Positions 53,002-64,000 of a stretch of 64,000 nucleotides of DNA are shown here, piece by piece. How positions within the stretch are numbered: position 1 is the first letter of the stretch; the number at the start of each line of letters is the position of its first letter. The notes beneath the pieces were generated by a model. The model ran no database searches. It saw nothing but the letters and a program-made list of their open reading frames with translations, and was not told the origin of the DNA. The position numbers were made by a program, and so were the translations under genes. Origin of the DNA: Auanema rhodensis (Eukaryota > Nematoda > Chromadorea > Rhabditida > Rhabditidae); contig OZ059894.1 of assembly GCA_964057225.1 (NCBI GenBank), forward strand, positions 18,630,476 through 18,694,475, given 5' to 3'.

Positions 53002-55458
53002 AATAATTTAGCAAAAAGTAGATGTTTTTAGATTCCTTTTTTCAAGGCAAAGACGATGGACAATGTTATTCAACGAAAAAATTAATTCTTCAGGGTGAAA
53101 ATCGAGGATATAAGTGTAAACTTATATCAGTTGATATCTCGGTGCATTTTTAAGCTAGCGCAAATCTGATAACACAGATCGACGCAGCTTAAAAATCCGC
53201 ATCGAATGCACTATACTACATTGAGAAACGCTTAATACAAAAATTAGTTATGATCGTTTGAAAAATGATGCATTAGTGTATGTTGAGTTTCCATGTACAC
53301 TCAACATTGCTTCCAAAAACATTTTGACAAAAATTTTTTCGAAAAATTTCAAAATAATTTAGCAAAAAGTAGATGTTTTTAGATTCCTTTTTTCAAGGCA
53401 AAGACGATGGACAATGTTATTCAACGAAAAAATTAATTCTTCAGGGTGAAAATCGAGGATATAAGTGTGAACTTATATCAGTTGATATCTCGGTGCATTT
53501 TTAAGCTAGCGCAAATCTGATAACACAGATCGACGCAGCTTAAAAATTCGCATCGAATGCACTATACTACATTGAGAAACGCTTAATACAAAAATTAGTT
53601 ATGATCGTTTGAAAAATGATGCATTAGTGTATGTTGAGTTTCCATGTACACTCAACATTGCTTCCAAAAACATTTTGACAAAAATTTTTTCGAAAAATTT
53701 CAAAATAATTTAGCAAAAAGTAGATGTTTTTAGATTCCTTTTTTCAAGGCAAAGACGATGGACAATGTTATTCAACGAAAAAATTAATTCTTCAGGGTGA
53801 AAATCGAGGATATAAGTGTAAACTTATATCAGTTGATATCTCGGTGCATTTTTAAGCTAGCGCAAATCTGATAACACAGATCGACGCAGCTTAAAAATCC
53901 GCATCGAATGCACTATACTACATTGAGAAACGCTTAATACAAAAATTAGTTATGATCGTTTGAAAAATGATGCATTAGTGTATGTTGAGTTTCCATGTAC
54001 ACTCAACATTGCTTCCAAAAACATTTTGACAAAAATTTTTTCGAAAAAATTCAAAATAATTTAGCAAAAAGTAGATGTTTTTAGATTCCTTTTTTCAAGG
54101 CAAAGACGATGGACAATGTTATTCAACGAAAAAATTAATTCTTCAGGGTGAAAATCGAGGATATAAGTGTAAACTTATATCAGTTGATATCTCGGTGCAT
54201 TTTTAAGCTAGCGCAAATCTGATAACACAGATCGACGCAGCTTAAAAATCCGCATCGAATGCACTATACTACATTGAGAAACGCTTAATACAAAAATTAG
54301 TTATGATCGTTTGAAAAATGATGCATTAGTGTATGTTGTGTTTCCATGTACACTCAACATTGCTTCCAAAAACATTTTGACAAAAATTTTTTCGAAAAAT
54401 TTCAAAATAATTTAGCAAAAAGTAGATGTTTTTAGATTCCTTTTTTCAAGGCAAAGACGATGAACAATGTTATTCAACGAAAAAATTAATTCTTCAGGGT
54501 GAAAATCGAGGATATAAGTGTGAACTTATATCAGTTGATATCTCGGTGCATTTTTAAGCTAGCGCAAATCTGATAACACAGATCGACGCAGCTTAAAAAT
54601 CCGCATCGAATGCACTATACTACATTGAGAAACGCTTAATACAAAAATTAGTTATGATCGTTTGAAAAATGATGCATTAGTGTATGTTGAGTTTCCATGT
54701 ACACTCAACATTGCTTCCAAAAACATTTTGACAAAAATTTTTTCGAAAAATTTCAAAATAATTTAGCAAAAAGTAGATGTTTTTAGATTCCTTTTTTCAA
54801 GGCTAAGACGATGGACAATGTTATTCAACGAAAAAATTAATTCTTCAGGGTGAAAATCGAGGATATAAGTGTGAACTTATATCAGTTGATATCTCGGTGC
54901 ATTTTTAAGCTAGCGCAAATCTGATAACACAGATCGACGCAGCTTAAAAATCCGCATCGAATGCACTATACTACATTGAGAAACGCTTAATACAAAAATT
55001 AGTTATGATCGTTTGAAAAATGATGCATTAGTGTATGTTGTGTTTCCATGTACACTCAACATTGCTTCCAAAAACATTTTGACAAAAATTTTTTCGAAAA
55101 ATTTCAAAATAATTTAGCAAAAAGTAGATGTTTTTAGATTCCTTTTTTTAAGGCAAAGACGATGCACAATGTTATTCAACGAAAAAATTAATTCTTCAGG
55201 GTGAAAATCGAGGATATAAGTGTGAACTTATATCAGTTGATATCTCGGTGCATTTTTAAGCTAGCGCAAATCTGATAACACAGATCGACGCAGCTTAAAA
55301 ATTCGCATCGAATGCACTATACTACATTGAGAAACGCTTAATACAAAAATTAGTTATGATCGTTTGAAAAATGATGCATTAGTGTATGTTGAGTTTCCAT
55401 GTACACTCAACATTGCTTCCAAAAACATTTTGACAAAAATTTTTTCGAAAAATTTCAA
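53002..55458. repeat. 7-mer F-E-F3-F2-W-V-U2, copy 1
   Basis: M152-M158, 2457 bp, in tandem with copy 2. Markers in order: p117A; p117G with p196T; p117A with p346A; p117A with p285T; p58A; p48T; p58C with p196T. Confidence 0.85.
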
Positions 55459-57915
55459 AATAATTTAGCAAAAAGTAGATGTTTTTAGATTCCTTTTTTC
55501 AAGGCAAAGACGATGGACAATGTTATTCAACGAAAAAATTAATTCTTCAGGGTGAAAATCGAGGATATAAGTGTAAACTTATATCAGTTGATATCTCGGT
55601 GCATTTTTAAGCTAGCGCAAATCTGATAACACAGATCGACGCAGCTTAAAAATCCGCATCGAATGCACTATACTACATTGAGAAACGCTTAATACAAAAA
55701 TTAGTTATGATCGTTTGAAAAATGATGCATTAGTGTATGTTGAGTTTCCATGTACACTCAACATTGCTTCCAAAAACATTTTGACAAAAATTTTTTCGAA
55801 AAATTTCAAAATAATTTAGCAAAAAGTAGATGTTTTTAGATTCCTTTTTTCAAGGCAAAGACGATGGACAATGTTATTCAACGAAAAAATTAATTCTTCA
55901 GGGTGAAAATCGAGGATATAAGTGTGAACTTATATCAGTTGATATCTCGGTGCATTTTTAAGCTAGCGCAAATCTGATAACACAGATCGACGCAGCTTAA
56001 AAATTCGCATCGAATGCACTATACTACATTGAGAAACGCTTAATACAAAAATTAGTTATGATCGTTTGAAAAATGATGCATTAGTGTATGTTGAGTTTCC
56101 ATGTACACTCAACATTGCTTCCAAAAACATTTTGACAAAAATTTTTTCGAAAAATTTCAAAATAATTTAGCAAAAAGTAGATGTTTTTAGATTCCTTTTT
56201 TCAAGGCAAAGACGATGGACAATGTTATTCAACGAAAAAATTAATTCTTCAGGGTGAAAATCGAGGATATAAGTGTAAACTTATATCAGTTGATATCTCG
56301 GTGCATTTTTAAGCTAGCGCAAATCTGATAACACAGATCGACGCAGCTTAAAAATCCGCATCGAATGCACTATACTACATTGAGAAACGCTTAATACAAA
56401 AATTAGTTATGATCGTTTGAAAAATGATGCATTAGTGTATGTTGAGTTTCCATGTACACTCAACATTGCTTCCAAAAACATTTTGACAAAAATTTTTTCG
56501 AAAAAATTCAAAATAATTTAGCAAAAAGTAGATGTTTTTAGATTCCTTTTTTCAAGGCAAAGACGATGGACAATGTTATTCAACGAAAAAATTAATTCTT
56601 CAGGGTGAAAATCGAGGATATAAGTGTAAACTTATATCAGTTGATATCTCGGTGCATTTTTAAGCTAGCGCAAATCTGATAACACAGATCGACGCAGCTT
56701 AAAAATCCGCATCGAATGCACTATACTACATTGAGAAACGCTTAATACAAAAATTAGTTATGATCGTTTGAAAAATGATGCATTAGTGTATGTTGTGTTT
56801 CCATGTACACTCAACATTGCTTCCAAAAACATTTTGACAAAAATTTTTTCGAAAAATTTCAAAATAATTTAGCAAAAAGTAGATGTTTTTAGATTCCTTT
56901 TTTCAAGGCAAAGACGATGAACAATGTTATTCAACGAAAAAATTAATTCTTCAGGGTGAAAATCGAGGATATAAGTGTGAACTTATATCAGTTGATATCT
57001 CGGTGCATTTTTAAGCTAGCGCAAATCTGATAACACAGATCGACGCAGCTTAAAAATCCGCATCGAATGCACTATACTACATTGAGAAACGCTTAATACA
57101 AAAATTAGTTATGATCGTTTGAAAAATGATGCATTAGTGTATGTTGAGTTTCCATGTACACTCAACATTGCTTCCAAAAACATTTTGACAAAAATTTTTT
57201 CGAAAAATTTCAAAATAATTTAGCAAAAAGTAGATGTTTTTAGATTCCTTTTTTCAAGGCTAAGACGATGGACAATGTTATTCAACGAAAAAATTAATTC
57301 TTCAGGGTGAAAATCGAGGATATAAGTGTGAACTTATATCAGTTGATATCTCGGTGCATTTTTAAGCTAGCGCAAATCTGATAACACAGATCGACGCAGC
57401 TTAAAAATCCGCATCGAATGCACTATACTACATTGAGAAACGCTTAATACAAAAATTAGTTATGATCGTTTGAAAAATGATGCATTAGTGTATGTTGTGT
57501 TTCCATGTACACTCAACATTGCTTCCAAAAACATTTTGACAAAAATTTTTTCGAAAAATTTCAAAATAATTTAGCAAAAAGTAGATGTTTTTAGATTCCT
57601 TTTTTTAAGGCAAAGACGATGCACAATGTTATTCAACGAAAAAATTAATTCTTCAGGGTGAAAATCGAGGATATAAGTGTGAACTTATATCAGTTGATAT
57701 CTCGGTGCATTTTTAAGCTAGCGCAAATCTGATAACACAGATCGACGCAGCTTAAAAATTCGCATCGAATGCACTATACTACATTGAGAAACGCTTAATA
57801 CAAAAATTAGTTATGATCGTTTGAAAAATGATGCATTAGTGTATGTTGAGTTTCCATGTACACTCAACATTGCTTCCAAAAACATTTTGACAAAAATTTT
57901 TTCGAAAAATTTCAA
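55459..57915. repeat. 7-mer F-E-F3-F2-W-V-U2, copy 2
   Basis: M159-M165. Matches copy 1 at all scored positions. Direct tandem with 2457-bp period. Confidence 0.85.
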
Positions 57916-59670
57916 AATAATTTAGCAAAAAGTAGATGTTTTTAGATTCCTTTTTTCAAGGCAAAGACGATGGACAATGTTATTCAACGAAAAAATTAAT
58001 TCTTCAGGGTGAAAATCGAGGATATAAGTGTAAACTTATATCAGTTGATATCTCGGTGCATTTTTAAGCTAGCGCAAATCTGATAACACAGATCGACGCA
58101 GCTTAAAAATCCGCATCGAATGCACTATACTACATTGAGAAACGCTTAATACAAAAATTAGTTATGATCGTTTGAAAAATGATGCATTAGTGTATGTTGA
58201 GTTTCCATGTACACTCAACATTGCTTCCAAAAACATTTTGACAAAAATTTTTTCGAAAAATTTCAAAATAATTTAGCAAAAAGTAGATGTTTTTAGATTC
58301 CTTTTTTCAAGGCAAAGACGATGGACAATGTTATTCAACGAAAAAATTAATTCTTCAGGGTGAAAATCGAGGATATAAGTGTAAACTTATATCAGTTGAT
58401 ATCTCGGTGCATTTTTAAGCTAGCGCAAATCTGATAACACAGATCGACGCAGCTTAAAAATCCGCATCGAATGCACTATACTACATTGAGAAACGCTTAA
58501 TACAAAAATTAGTTATGATCGTTTGAAAAATGATGCATTAGTGTATGTTGAGTTTCCATGTACACTCAACATTGCTTCCAAAAACATTTTGACAAAAATT
58601 TTTTCGAAAAATTTCAAAATAATTTAGCAAAAAGTAGATGTTTTTAGATTCCTTTTTTTAAGGCGAAGACGATGGACAATGTTATTCAACGAAAAAATTA
58701 ATTCTTCAGGGTGAAAATCGAGGATATAAGTGTGAACTTATATCAGTTGATATCTCGGTGCATTTTTAAGCTAGCGCAAATCTGATAACACAGATCGACG
58801 CAGCTTAAAAATCCGCATCGAATGCACTATACTACATTGAGAAACGCTTAATACAAAAATTAGTTATGATCGTTTGAAAAATGATGCATTAGTGTATGTT
58901 GTGTTTCCATGTACACTCAACATTGCTTCCAAAAACATTTTGACAAAAATTTTTTCGAAAAATTTCAAAATAATTTAGCAAAAAGTAGATGTTTTTAGAT
59001 TCCTTTTTTTAAGGCAAAGACGATGCACAATGTTATTCAACGAAAAAATTAATTCTTCAGGGTGAAAATCGAGGATATAAGTGTAAACTTATATCAGTTG
59101 ATATCTCGGTGCATTTTTAAGCTAGCGCAAATCTGATAACACAGATCGACGCAGCTTAAAAATCCGCATCGAATGCACTATACTACATTGAGAAACGCTT
59201 AATACAAAAATTAGTTATGATCGTTTGAAAAATGATGCATTAGTGTATGTTGTGTTTCCATGTACACTCAACATTGCTTCCAAAAACATTTTGACAAAAA
59301 TTTTTTCGAAAAATTTCAAAATAATTTAGCAAAAAGTAGATGTTTTTAGATTCCTTTTTTCAAGGCAAAGACGATGGACAATGTTATTCAACGAAAAAAT
59401 TAATTCTTCAGGGTGAAAATCGAGGATATAAGTGTGAACTTATATCAGTTGATATCTCGGTGCATTTTTAAGCTAGCGCAAATCTGATAACACAGATCGA
59501 CGCAGCTTAAAAATTCGCATCGAATGCACTATACTACATTGAGAAACGCTTAATACAAAAATTAGTTATGATCGTTTGAAAAATGATGCATTAGTGTATG
59601 TTGAGTTTCCATGTACACTCAACATTGCTTCCAAAAACATTTTGACAAAAATTTTTTCGAAAAATTTCAA
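57916..59670. repeat. F-F-G3-U*-E pentamer between 7-mer copies
   Basis: M166-M170, 1755 bp. Opens like the other F-F-G3-U units but its U copy (58969-59319) carries p117A, a class F base in a class U monomer, consistent with short-tract conversion. Confidence 0.75.
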
Positions 59671-62127
59671 AATAATTTAGCAAAAAGTAGATGTTTTTAG
59701 ATTCCTTTTTTCAAGGCAAAGACGATGGACAATGTTATTCAACGAAAAAATTAATTCTTCAGGGTGAAAATCGAGGATATAAGTGTAAACTTATATCAGT
59801 TGATATCTCGGTGCATTTTTAAGCTAGCGCAAATCTGATAACACAGATCGACGCAGCTTAAAAATCCGCATCGAATGCACTATACTACATTGAGAAACGC
59901 TTAATACAAAAATTAGTTATGATCGTTTGAAAAATGATGCATTAGTGTATGTTGAGTTTCCATGTACACTCAACATTGCTTCCAAAAACATTTTGACAAA
60001 AATTTTTTCGAAAAATTTCAAAATAATTTAGCAAAAAGTAGATGTTTTTAGATTCCTTTTTTCAAGGCAAAGACGATGGACAATGTTATTCAACGAAAAA
60101 ATTAATTCTTCAGGGTGAAAATCGAGGATATAAGTGTGAACTTATATCAGTTGATATCTCGGTGCATTTTTAAGCTAGCGCAAATCTGATAACACAGATC
60201 GACGCAGCTTAAAAATTCGCATCGAATGCACTATACTACATTGAGAAACGCTTAATACAAAAATTAGTTATGATCGTTTGAAAAATGATGCATTAGTGTA
60301 TGTTGAGTTTCCATGTACACTCAACATTGCTTCCAAAAACATTTTGACAAAAATTTTTTCGAAAAATTTCAAAATAATTTAGCAAAAAGTAGATGTTTTT
60401 AGATTCCTTTTTTCAAGGCAAAGACGATGGACAATGTTATTCAACGAAAAAATTAATTCTTCAGGGTGAAAATCGAGGATATAAGTGTAAACTTATATCA
60501 GTTGATATCTCGGTGCATTTTTAAGCTAGCGCAAATCTGATAACACAGATCGACGCAGCTTAAAAATCCGCATCGAATGCACTATACTACATTGAGAAAC
60601 GCTTAATACAAAAATTAGTTATGATCGTTTGAAAAATGATGCATTAGTGTATGTTGAGTTTCCATGTACACTCAACATTGCTTCCAAAAACATTTTGACA
60701 AAAATTTTTTCGAAAAAATTCAAAATAATTTAGCAAAAAGTAGATGTTTTTAGATTCCTTTTTTCAAGGCAAAGACGATGGACAATGTTATTCAACGAAA
60801 AAATTAATTCTTCAGGGTGAAAATCGAGGATATAAGTGTAAACTTATATCAGTTGATATCTCGGTGCATTTTTAAGCTAGCGCAAATCTGATAACACAGA
60901 TCGACGCAGCTTAAAAATCCGCATCGAATGCACTATACTACATTGAGAAACGCTTAATACAAAAATTAGTTATGATCGTTTGAAAAATGATGCATTAGTG
61001 TATGTTGTGTTTCCATGTACACTCAACATTGCTTCCAAAAACATTTTGACAAAAATTTTTTCGAAAAATTTCAAAATAATTTAGCAAAAAGTAGATGTTT
61101 TTAGATTCCTTTTTTCAAGGCAAAGACGATGAACAATGTTATTCAACGAAAAAATTAATTCTTCAGGGTGAAAATCGAGGATATAAGTGTGAACTTATAT
61201 CAGTTGATATCTCGGTGCATTTTTAAGCTAGCGCAAATCTGATAACACAGATCGACGCAGCTTAAAAATCCGCATCGAATGCACTATACTACATTGAGAA
61301 ACGCTTAATACAAAAATTAGTTATGATCGTTTGAAAAATGATGCATTAGTGTATGTTGAGTTTCCATGTACACTCAACATTGCTTCCAAAAACATTTTGA
61401 CAAAAATTTTTTCGAAAAATTTCAAAATAATTTAGCAAAAAGTAGATGTTTTTAGATTCCTTTTTTCAAGGCTAAGACGATGGACAATGTTATTCAACGA
61501 AAAAATTAATTCTTCAGGGTGAAAATCGAGGATATAAGTGTGAACTTATATCAGTTGATATCTCGGTGCATTTTTAAGCTAGCGCAAATCTGATAACACA
61601 GATCGACGCAGCTTAAAAATCCGCATCGAATGCACTATACTACATTGAGAAACGCTTAATACAAAAATTAGTTATGATCGTTTGAAAAATGATGCATTAG
61701 TGTATGTTGTGTTTCCATGTACACTCAACATTGCTTCCAAAAACATTTTGACAAAAATTTTTTCGAAAAATTTCAAAATAATTTAGCAAAAAGTAGATGT
61801 TTTTAGATTCCTTTTTTTAAGGCAAAGACGATGCACAATGTTATTCAACGAAAAAATTAATTCTTCAGGGTGAAAATCGAGGATATAAGTGTGAACTTAT
61901 ATCAGTTGATATCTCGGTGCATTTTTAAGCTAGCGCAAATCTGATAACACAGATCGACGCAGCTTAAAAATTCGCATCGAATGCACTATACTACATTGAG
62001 AAACGCTTAATACAAAAATTAGTTATGATCGTTTGAAAAATGATGCATTAGTGTATGTTGAGTTTCCATGTACACTCAACATTGCTTCCAAAAACATTTT
62101 GACAAAAATTTTTTCGAAAAATTTCAA
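59671..62127. repeat. 7-mer F-E-F3-F2-W-V-U2, copy 3
   Basis: M171-M177. Matches copies 1 and 2, but is separated from copy 2 by the pentamer F-F-G3-U*-E (57916-59670). Confidence 0.85.
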
Positions 62128-64000
62128 AATAATTTAGCAAAAAGTAGATGTTTTTAGATTCCTTTTTTCAAGGCAAAGACGATGGACAATGTTATTCAAC
62201 GAAAAAATTAATTCTTCAGGGTGAAAATCGAGGATATAAGTGTAAACTTATATCAGTTGATATCTCGGTGCATTTTTAAGCTAGCGCAAATCTGATAACA
62301 CAGATCGACGCAGCTTAAAAATCCGCATCGAATGCACTATACTACATTGAGAAACGCTTAATACAAAAATTAGTTATGATCGTTTGAAAAATGATGCATT
62401 AGTGTATGTTGAGTTTCCATGTACACTCAACATTGCTTCCAAAAACATTTTGACAAAAATTTTTTCGAAAAATTTCAAAATAATTTAGCAAAAAGTAGAT
62501 GTTTTTAGATTCCTTTTTTCAAGGCAAAGACGATGGACAATGTTATTCAACGAAAAAATTAATTCTTCAGGGTGAAAATCGAGGATATAAGTGTAAACTT
62601 ATATCAGTTGATATCTCGGTGCATTTTTAAGCTAGCGCAAATCTGATAACACAGATCGACGCAGCTTAAAAATCCGCATCGAATGCACTATACTACATTG
62701 AGAAACGCTTAATACAAAAATTAGTTATGATCGTTTGAAAAATGATGCATTAGTGTATGTTGAGTTTCCATGTACACTCAACATTGCTTCCAAAAACATT
62801 TTGACAAAAATTTTTTCGAAAAATTTCAAAATAATTTAGCAAAAAGTAGATGTTTTTAGATTCCTTTTTTTAAGGCGAAGACGATGGACAATGTTATTCA
62901 ACGAAAAAATTAATTCTTCAGGGTGAAAATCGAGGATATAAGTGTGAACTTATATCAGTTGATATCTCGGTGCATTTTTAAGCTAGCGCAAATCTGATAA
63001 CACAGATCGACGCAGCTTAAAAATCCGCATCGAATGCACTATACTACATTGAGAAACGCTTAATACAAAAATTAGTTATGATCGTTTGAAAAATGATGCA
63101 TTAGTGTATGTTGTGTTTCCATGTACACTCAACATTGCTTCCAAAAACATTTTGACAAAAATTTTTTCGAAAAATTTCAAAATAATTTAGCAAAAAGTAG
63201 ATGTTTTTAGATTCCTTTTTTTAAGGCAAAGACGATGCACAATGTTATTCAACGAAAAAATTAATTCTTCAGGGTGAAAATCGAGGATATAAGTGTGAAC
63301 TTATATCAGTTGATATCTCGGTGCATTTTTAAGCTAGCGCAAATCTGATAACACAGATCGACGCAGCTTAAAAATCCGCATCGAATGCACTATACTACAT
63401 TGAGAAACGCTTAATACAAAAATTAGTTATGATCGTTTGAAAAATGATGCATTAGTGTATGTTGTGTTTCCATGTACACTCAACATTGCTTCCAAAAACA
63501 TTTTGACAAAAATTTTTTCGAAAAATTTCAAAATAATTTAGCAAAAAGTAGATGTTTTTAGATTCCTTTTTTCAAGGCAAAGACGATGGACAATGTTATT
63601 CAACGAAAAAATTAATTCTTCAGGGTGAAAATCGAGGATATAAGTGTGAACTTATATCAGTTGATATCTCGGTGCATTTTTAAGCTAGCGCAAATCTGAT
63701 AACACAGATCGACGCAGCTTAAAAATCCGCATCGAATGCACTATACTACATTGAGAAACGCTTAAAACAAAAATTAGTTATGATCGTTTGAAAAATGATG
63801 CATTAGTGTATGTTGAGTTTCCATGTACACTCAACATTGCTTCCAAAAACATTTTGACAAAAATTTTTTCGAAAAATTTCAAAATAATTTAGCAAAAAGT
63901 AGATGTTTTTAGATTCCTTTTTTCAAGGCTAAGACGATGGACAATGTTATTCAACGAAAAAATTAATTCTTCAGGGTGAAAATCGAGGATATAAGTGTGA
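62128..64000. repeat. Start of a further higher-order unit F-F-G3-U-C-V, cut by window end
   Basis: M178-M183. Class order matches 43174 onward, so the array almost certainly continues beyond the window. The last monomer is cut after 118 bp. Confidence 0.85.
63883..64000. repeat. Partial monomer M183 (first 118 bp)
   Basis: Ends within dyad A, after GTGTGA. p48T (GGCTAAG) and p42C assign it to class V. Confidence 0.95.

Larger units (their letters stand above)
1..64000. repeat. Satellite DNA array, ~351-bp unit, 182 full copies plus one partial
   Basis: The same 351-bp unit recurs head-to-tail without interruption. The landmark AATAATTTAG starts at 1, 352, 703, 1054, 1406, 1757 and so on to 63883. 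No monomer is inverted, no foreign insert is present, and every stretch reads as the same unit. Neighbouring copies usually differ at only a handful of positions. The unit is about 31% G+C (108 of 351 counted in the first copy). All six frames of the unit contain stops: the longest open run I find is about 45 codons forward (p221 to the next copy's p8) and about 40 reverse, so there is no credible gene. Both window edges lie inside the repeat, so true length is unknown. Family not recognised; centromeric or pericentromeric location is inferred from size and homogeneity only. Confidence 0.98.
42823..64000. repeat. Zone 6: monomers M123-M183 with clear 7-12-mer higher-order repeat
   Basis: Order: E / F F G3 U C V U2 / F F G3 U I3 F2 V U2 / F F G3 U I3 F2 W V U C V* E E / F E F3 F2 W V U2 / F E F3 F2 W V U2 / F F G3 U* E / F E F3 F2 W V U2 / F F G3 U C V. 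Every U2 is followed by F, so U2/F is the natural unit boundary. Zone-specific markers are p58C (GATGCAC, 11 copies), p58A (GATGAAC, 4), p48T (GGCTAAG, 8) and p346A (5). V* (51949) has p81A with p235A. U* (58969) has p117A. p51A is absent. Confidence 0.85.

Noticed and set aside
1-64000. Possible protein-coding repeat, since 351 is divisible by three
   Set aside because: Stops occur in all six frames of the unit. The longest open run is about 45 codons, recurs identically in each copy, and has no recognisable domain or start context.
1-64000. CRISPR array
   Set aside because: There are no unique spacers: the whole 351-bp period is conserved from copy to copy and the unit is far too long.
1-64000. 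Assembly artefact from a collapsed or artificially repeated contig
   Set aside because: Ordered diagnostic variants, indel copies and zone boundaries would not arise from simple read looping. Exact copy number still depends on read support I cannot see.

Overview
The whole window is a gene-free satellite DNA array. One AT-rich unit of about 351 bp (31% G+C, counted by hand on the first copy) repeats head-to-tail in one orientation from base 1 to base 64000. There are 182 complete copies plus a 118-bp partial copy at the right edge. The array enters and leaves the window in repeat, so neither end of it is visible. I see no coding gene, RNA gene, transposon, CRISPR array, origin or unique DNA. 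A tandem array this long and uniform means eukaryotic heterochromatin, most likely centromeric or pericentromeric. CpG is not depleted in the unit (12 CpG seen, about 8 expected from its C and G counts), which argues against a heavily CpG-methylated vertebrate or plant genome. An invertebrate, perhaps an insect, is a low-confidence guess. I do not recognise the satellite family.

Monomer numbering: M1 starts at 1 with AATAATTTAG. All copies are 351 bp except M4 (1054-1405) and M41 (14042-14393), both 352 bp, and M64 (22116-22464), 349 bp. Start of Mn: 1+351(n-1) for n=1-4; 1406+351(n-5) for n=5-41; 14394+351(n-42) for n=42-64; 22465+351(n-65) for n=65-183. Copies differ at a few diagnostic positions (p, counted in the 351-bp unit): p42 T/C, p48 A/G/T, p51 G/A, p58 G/C/A, p81 A/T, p110 T/G, p117 G/A, p167-168 GA/AT, p180 G/A, p196 T/C, p218 C/T, p235 T/A, p285 T/A, p346 T/A.

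Class names used below give p42/p81/p196/p235/p285, then extras. A=TATTT; A2=A with p285A; B=TTCTA+p218T; B2=B with p218C; C=CTCAA; D=TTCTT with a C inserted at p191; E=CTTTA; F=CTCTA+p117A; F2=F with p285T; F3=F with p346A; G=TTTTA+p48G; G2=TTCAA+p48G; G3=TTCTT+p48G; H=TTTTA; I=CTCTA; I3=I with p346A; J, K, L=divergent classes of 11585-16148; N=CTCAA+p110G; N2=N with p167-168AT and p180A; R=CATTA+p51A; Q=R with p167-168AT and p180A; P=Q with p110G; S=CACAA+p51A with AT and p180A; S2=S with p167-168GA; T1=TTCAA; U=TTCTT+p58C; U2=TTTTA+p58C; V=CTCTT+p48T; W=CTCTA+p58A; X=mosaic.

Six zones follow from the class order. Zone 1 (1-11584) has a loose 8-9-mer higher-order repeat, C-E-F-G-E-A-(A/H/B). 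Zone 2 (11585-16148) holds divergent J, K and L copies. Zone 3 (16149-18605) repeats the last seven monomers of zone 1. Zone 4 (18606-28782) is built of E-A dimers ending in G2 and carries the most private mutations. Zone 5 (28783-42822) is a separate haplotype family (P, Q, R, N, S) marked by p51A. Zone 6 (42823-64000) has a clear higher-order repeat, with F-E-F3-F2-W-V-U2 present three times and F-F-G3-U starting five further units.

The unit contains several inverted repeats, some of which are broken or perfected by the diagnostic variants. The layout is what recurrent unequal exchange, gene conversion and block duplication would give. I found no evidence of a new encoded system. The points of interest are the higher-order structure, the sharp haplotype boundaries and the dyad-rich unit.
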